A stretch of 7,422 bases of DNA from Kiritimatiellales bacterium (GTDB taxonomy: Bacteria; Verrucomicrobiota; Kiritimatiellia; Kiritimatiellales; Pontiellaceae): contig DAOUQA010000109.1 in NCBI GenBank assembly GCA_030625905.1, positions 1 through 7,422 of the forward strand, in the 5' to 3' direction. Below the pieces are notes generated by a model that saw only the letters and a program-made list of their open reading frames with translations, ran no database searches and was not told where the DNA came from. The translations under genes were made by a program, and so were the position numbers. Below, piece after piece: positions 5,091 to 7,422 of the stretch; position 1 is the stretch's first letter, and the number at the start of each line of letters is the position of its first letter.

Positions 5091-6734
5091 TTATTTTTTC
5101 CCCATGCACCGTTCCAGATGCTCTTCCGGTAGCTTCTTGGTCAGCAGCGCCACAACCACCGTTACCACGATTGCGATCGGCAGGCCAATGATGAGTGGGT
5201 CAACGAACGCCCACACCATTGGCCCTGCCTTGGCAAACACCTCTTTCCCGTCAACCAACTGGATGGCCAAAGACCGCGTTCCAAACAGCTTGTCGCAGAT
5301 GGTTAGGGCGGTGGAGGCTTTTTCCTGGACGAATATGATCCAGAACAGGCTGGAGAACGCGCCGGAAAGCATGCCGGCAATGGCGGCGGCCTTGGTGATG
5401 GTGCGGCTCCAGAGCGCCCCGACATACATGGGCAGGAACGCACAGGCGCAGAGGCCGAAGAAGATGGCCGTGCCGCGCGCCACGATGGCGGTGCCGGTTT
5501 TGCCGAACTTGGCTTCCATCAGGTAGCTAAGGTAGACGGAAATCAGAATGCCGACGAGCACGCCGACACGGGTGGCAATGACGCCGCCGCCTTTTTTCTT
5601 CTGTCCCAAGGATTCCTCGACCAGGTCGCGGCCGAGGGACGTTCCCATCACGTGGAACTGGCTACTCAACGTGCTCATGGCGGCGGAGATCAGCGTAAGC
5701 ATGAACAAGACACTGAACCATTGCGGCATGGCGCTTTGCAGATACATGGGAATAATCGATTCCACACTGCCTTTGGCGGCGACGATGGAGACCTTGCCGA
5801 GGGTTTCCTGGAAGTGGACGTTGGAGAGGGCGCCGACGATGAAGGCCACGCCGGTCATCATCATGATGAAGATGCCGCCGATGGGAATCGCGCGGTTGAG
5901 CTCCTTGTTGCTTTTGACGGTCATGTAGCGGACGGCCAGTTGCGGCTGCGCCAGCACGCCGATGCCGACGCCCATGATGATGGTGCTGACCAGTACCCAC
6001 CACAGCGGTGCCCCGAACTTGGGCATGCTCGTCCAGCCCTGGTGTCCACCGGCCTGCAGCTTGGCGGGAACCATCGATGCCATATCGGTTAGGCTTTGGT
6101 GCGCGGCGGTTACGCCACCCATCTTGACATAGGTTAGGATGAGCAGGGCGGTCATGCCGAAAAGCATGATGGTGCCTTGCAGTGCATCGGTGTACATAAC
6201 GCCCTTGATGCCGCCCATAATCACGTACAGGGCAATGATGATCGCGAAAACAAACAGGGCGGTGTTGTAGTCCATTGCCAATTGCGATGAGATATACTTA
6301 ACCGCTCCGGTCAATACTGCCGAGGCATAGAGCGGGATGAACAGGAAAATAATCAACGCCGCCGCGCCTTGGATAAAGCGCGATTGGAAGCGGCGTCCCA
6401 ATAGCTCCGGGAAGGTATGCGCATCAAGCCGCAACCCCATCCGGCGGGTGCGCCCGCCGAATACCCAGAAGGCAATGAAGATGCCGATAAAGATGTTTAG
6501 GAACGTGAGCCAAAGCAATCCCATGCCGAACACGCCGGCTGCGCCGCCGAAGCCGATGATCGCCGAGGTGCTGATGAAGGTGGCGCCGTACGACATCGCC
6601 ATGACGTAGGGGTGGACCTTGCGGCCGCCCAGCATGTAGTCGGTCGCCGACTTGGTGGTTCTGTAGCCCCGGAAGCCGAGGTAGCCAATGACGCATAGGT
6701 ACGCAACAACAATAATAATCATCCAAATAGACAT
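5091..6734 (-). CDS. Sodium:solute symporter (SSS family, TC 2.A.21)
   Basis: This 547-residue inner-membrane protein has about 13 hydrophobic segments, the first at residues 3-21. SSS hallmarks are YGATFISTSAIIGFGG (49-64) in the unwound first core helix, GGIKGVMYTDALQG (174-187), the GVLAQPQLAVRYM loop (259-271) and LISAAMSTLSSQFHVMG (348-364) with the Ser pair of the Na2 site. It imports a small organic solute, often a carboxylate, with Na+. GGAG (6741-6744 on minus) is six bases before the ATG. It lies between a small accessory membrane protein gene and a porin gene on the same strand, which together suggest one uptake system. It resembles PanF- or acetate-permease-type members in general pattern, but the substrate cannot be told from sequence alone. 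The Lys/Gly-rich loop KKKGGG (379-384) is a cytoplasmic linker. Confidence 0.93.
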   Translation of the reverse strand: MSIWMIIIVVAYLCVIGYLGFRGYRTTKSATDYMLGGRKVHPYVMAMSYGATFISTSAIIGFGGAAGVFGMGLLWLTFLNIFIGIFIAFWVFGGRTRRMGLRLDAHTFPELLGRRFQSRFIQGAAALIIFLFIPLYASAVLTGAVKYISSQLAMDYNTALFVFAIIIALYVIMGGIKGVMYTDALQGTIMLFGMTALLILTYVKMGGVTAAHQSLTDMASMVPAKLQAGGHQGWTSMPKFGAPLWWVLVSTIIMGVGIGVLAQPQLAVRYMTVKSNKELNRAIPIGGIFIMMMTGVAFIVGALSNVHFQETLGKVSIVAAKGSVESIIPMYLQSAMPQWFSVLFMLTLISAAMSTLSSQFHVMGTSLGRDLVEESLGQKKKGGGVIATRVGVLVGILISVYLSYLMEAKFGKTGTAIVARGTAIFFGLCACAFLPMYVGALWSRTITKAAAIAGMLSGAFSSLFWIIFVQEKASTALTICDKLFGTRSLAIQLVDGKEVFAKAGPMVWAFVDPLIIGLPIAIVVTVVVALLTKKLPEEHLERCMGKK

Positions 6735-6767
6735 AGTTTTCTCCAGTTTTTATTTTGGAATTTTGAT

Positions 6768-6858
6768 GGCCGATTTTTTGAACTCAGGCGGCGGCCTTTT
6801 TGGAAGAAGCTGTCGCAGACCCGAAATTCGGAATTCAAAAATCGGAATTCGGAATTCT
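6768..6858. repeat. GAATTC-rich repeat tract between accessory gene and symporter
   Basis: AATTCGGAATTC occurs at 6825-6836 and again at 6846-6857, with CGGAATTC three times (6829-6836, 6843-6850, 6850-6857). The tract begins one base beyond the accessory gene's stop. The remaining part holds GGCCG (6768-6772) and CGGCC (6792-6796), which can pair; the T run after it is on the plus strand where no gene ends, so I do not call a terminator. The repeat looks like another noisy dispersed intergenic type. Confidence 0.45.
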
Positions 6859-7035
6859 TCAGAGTTCCTCTTCAACCCGGTCTTCTTCTTCGGCCCACTT
6901 GCGGACGTCCTCCTCGGACTCGCTTTCCGGATCATCCTTGTTCCATTTGATGATTCCCCACACTAGGCACAACAGTGCGCTGACGATGCAGAGTATGTAG
7001 GCGATCGATACCCACTTATCTTCTATACCTAACAT
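6859..7035 (-). CDS. Symporter small accessory protein, single-span membrane protein
   Basis: This 58-residue protein begins MLGIEDKWVSIAYILC. It has one hydrophobic segment at about residues 9-27 (VSIAYILCIVSALLCLVWG), then IIKWNKDDPE and a very acidic tail (35-58) ending EEDRVEEEL. The short LGIEDxWV start followed by one helix and a WN motif matches small proteins annotated as symporter small accessory proteins, found next to SSS transporters. It is the first gene of the minus-strand unit and lies 124 bases ahead of the symporter. GGGGG (7042-7046 on minus) is six bases before the ATG. It probably sits in the inner membrane and supports folding, stability or activity of the adjacent carrier; the mechanism is not known to me. 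Its shortness means it can be missed by standard length cut-offs. Confidence 0.85.
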   Translation of the reverse strand: MLGIEDKWVSIAYILCIVSALLCLVWGIIKWNKDDPESESEEDVRKWAEEEDRVEEEL

Positions 7036-7266
7036 GTATATCCCCCTAATGTTTCTGTTGATCGACGTGTAAGGAACGCTAGCAATTTAGAATGCGTAGT
7101 AGCAACCAATGATTTTAATTAATTTTAGTTCTTATTAAACAAAACGTGATCATGATACTCACATTATCATGGGGGTCGCTTTTATTTTTTTTGGGGAAAA
7201 GGGGATTTGCCCAATTCCGGGCAGATGGTACGGTTTGCTAAGGGACTAAAACAAGGAGTTAGGTGA
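7036..7266. promoter_or_regulatory. Divergent regulatory region between the transport unit and hisC
   Basis: This 231-base gap separates the minus-strand accessory gene from hisC, so promoters for both should lie here. It is AT-rich at 7100-7145. On the minus strand TTGTTT and ATTAAA about 17 bases apart form a weak candidate promoter for the transport genes. On the plus strand TTGCCC (7207-7212) and TACGGT (7229-7234) form an equally weak candidate for hisC. TGCCC (7208-7212) and GGGCA (7219-7223) make a small inverted repeat. No sites match consensus well. Confidence 0.35.
7151..7171. promoter_or_regulatory. Operator-like inverted repeat CATGATA-N7-TATCATG
   Basis: CATGATA (7151-7157) and TATCATG (7165-7171) are perfect 7-base reverse complements with a 7-base spacer. 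The half-site centres are 14 bases apart, fitting a dimeric regulator rather than a hairpin terminator. It lies between the divergent transport unit and hisC and could control either. No regulator gene is in the window. Confidence 0.4.
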
Positions 7267-7422
7267 ATGAAAGCAAAAGAATGGATTTCAGATCTGCGGG
7301 TATACGAGCCGGGCAAGCCGATCGAGGAGGTGGCGCGCGACTTGGGCTTCGACGACATCGCGGAAATTGTAAAGGTGGCGTCGAACGAAAATGAACTCGG
7401 TCCATCACCCATGGCGATCGAG
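7267..7422 (+). CDS. hisC: Histidinol-phosphate aminotransferase, N-terminal part (runs off the window)
   Basis: The first 52 codons are present. The translation begins MKAKEWISDLRVYEPGKP and continues with EEVARDLGFDD and VASNENELGPSPMAIE (residues 37-52), the diagnostic N-terminal pattern of HisC: a YxPGKP entry, then the SNEN-LGPSP substrate-pocket motif. HisC is a cytoplasmic PLP enzyme that transaminates imidazole-acetol phosphate with glutamate in histidine synthesis; some members also act on aromatic amino acids, which is of interest beside iorAB. AAGGAG (7253-7258) is eight bases before the ATG, so the start is well supported. It faces away from the transport unit. The PLP lysine and the rest lie beyond the edge. 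An aromatic aminotransferase of the same family remains possible. Confidence 0.92.
   Translation, partial: MKAKEWISDLRVYEPGKPIEEVARDLGFDDIAEIVKVASNENELGPSPMAIE

Noticed and set aside
6768..6801. GGCCG/CGGCC stem followed by T5 as a terminator
   Set aside because: The T run is on the plus strand, where no gene ends; on the minus strand there is no U-tract after the stem.
1..7422. CRISPR array, defence island or prophage
   Set aside because: There are no regularly spaced direct repeats, and no nuclease, integrase, capsid or toxin-antitoxin genes; the genes are metabolic and transport functions.

Overview
The window looks like a chromosomal stretch of a Gram-negative bacterium with moderately high GC content. 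The outer-membrane porin with a signal peptide indicates a Gram-negative envelope. Several intergenic stretches belong to noisy dispersed-repeat types that I associate with Kiritimatiellota, Verrucomicrobia and Planctomycetes genomes: CACGAAATACAC inverted repeats, GAATATCGAATATTG tracts, and an ACATGCGTCCCGCTTG inverted repeat. A Pontiella-like Kiritimatiellota host is a guess from these repeats and the gene style. No rRNA or other marker gene is present to prove it.

Layout. Positions 1-423 hold no supportable gene but carry a long inverted repeat, a perfect AT-rich palindrome and possible leader structure. Positions 424-3479 (+) hold four genes: a YbgC/4-HBT-type hotdog thioesterase, iorA, iorB and a PaaI-type hotdog thioesterase. 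Positions 3480-3718 contain a REP/BIME-like pair of hairpins inside a larger inverted repeat, then a two-way terminator shared by the converging transcripts. Positions 3719-7035 (-) form a transport unit, read right to left: a 58-residue membrane protein (a symporter small accessory protein), a sodium:solute symporter, and a beta-barrel porin resembling the alginate-export family. Positions 7036-7266 are a divergent regulatory region. hisC starts at 7267 (+) and runs off the right edge.

How the genes work together. IorAB converts aromatic 2-oxo acids (from Phe, Tyr or Trp transamination) plus CoA to arylacetyl-CoA, CO2 and reduced ferredoxin. The flanking thioesterases suggest release of the free aryl acetate and recycling of CoA; this is an inference from gene order. 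IorA here stops just after its TPP domain and lacks the usual C-terminal 2[4Fe-4S] ferredoxin domain, so its electron path is unclear. The minus-strand unit combines an outer-membrane channel with an inner-membrane Na+-coupled carrier and its small partner. That is a complete uptake route for an unidentified small organic solute, probably an anion.

The most unusual observations are the ferredoxin-less IorA inside a thioesterase-IorAB-thioesterase cluster, the BIME-like element whose two hairpins differ by compensatory base changes, and the small symporter partner gene, which is short enough to be missed easily.
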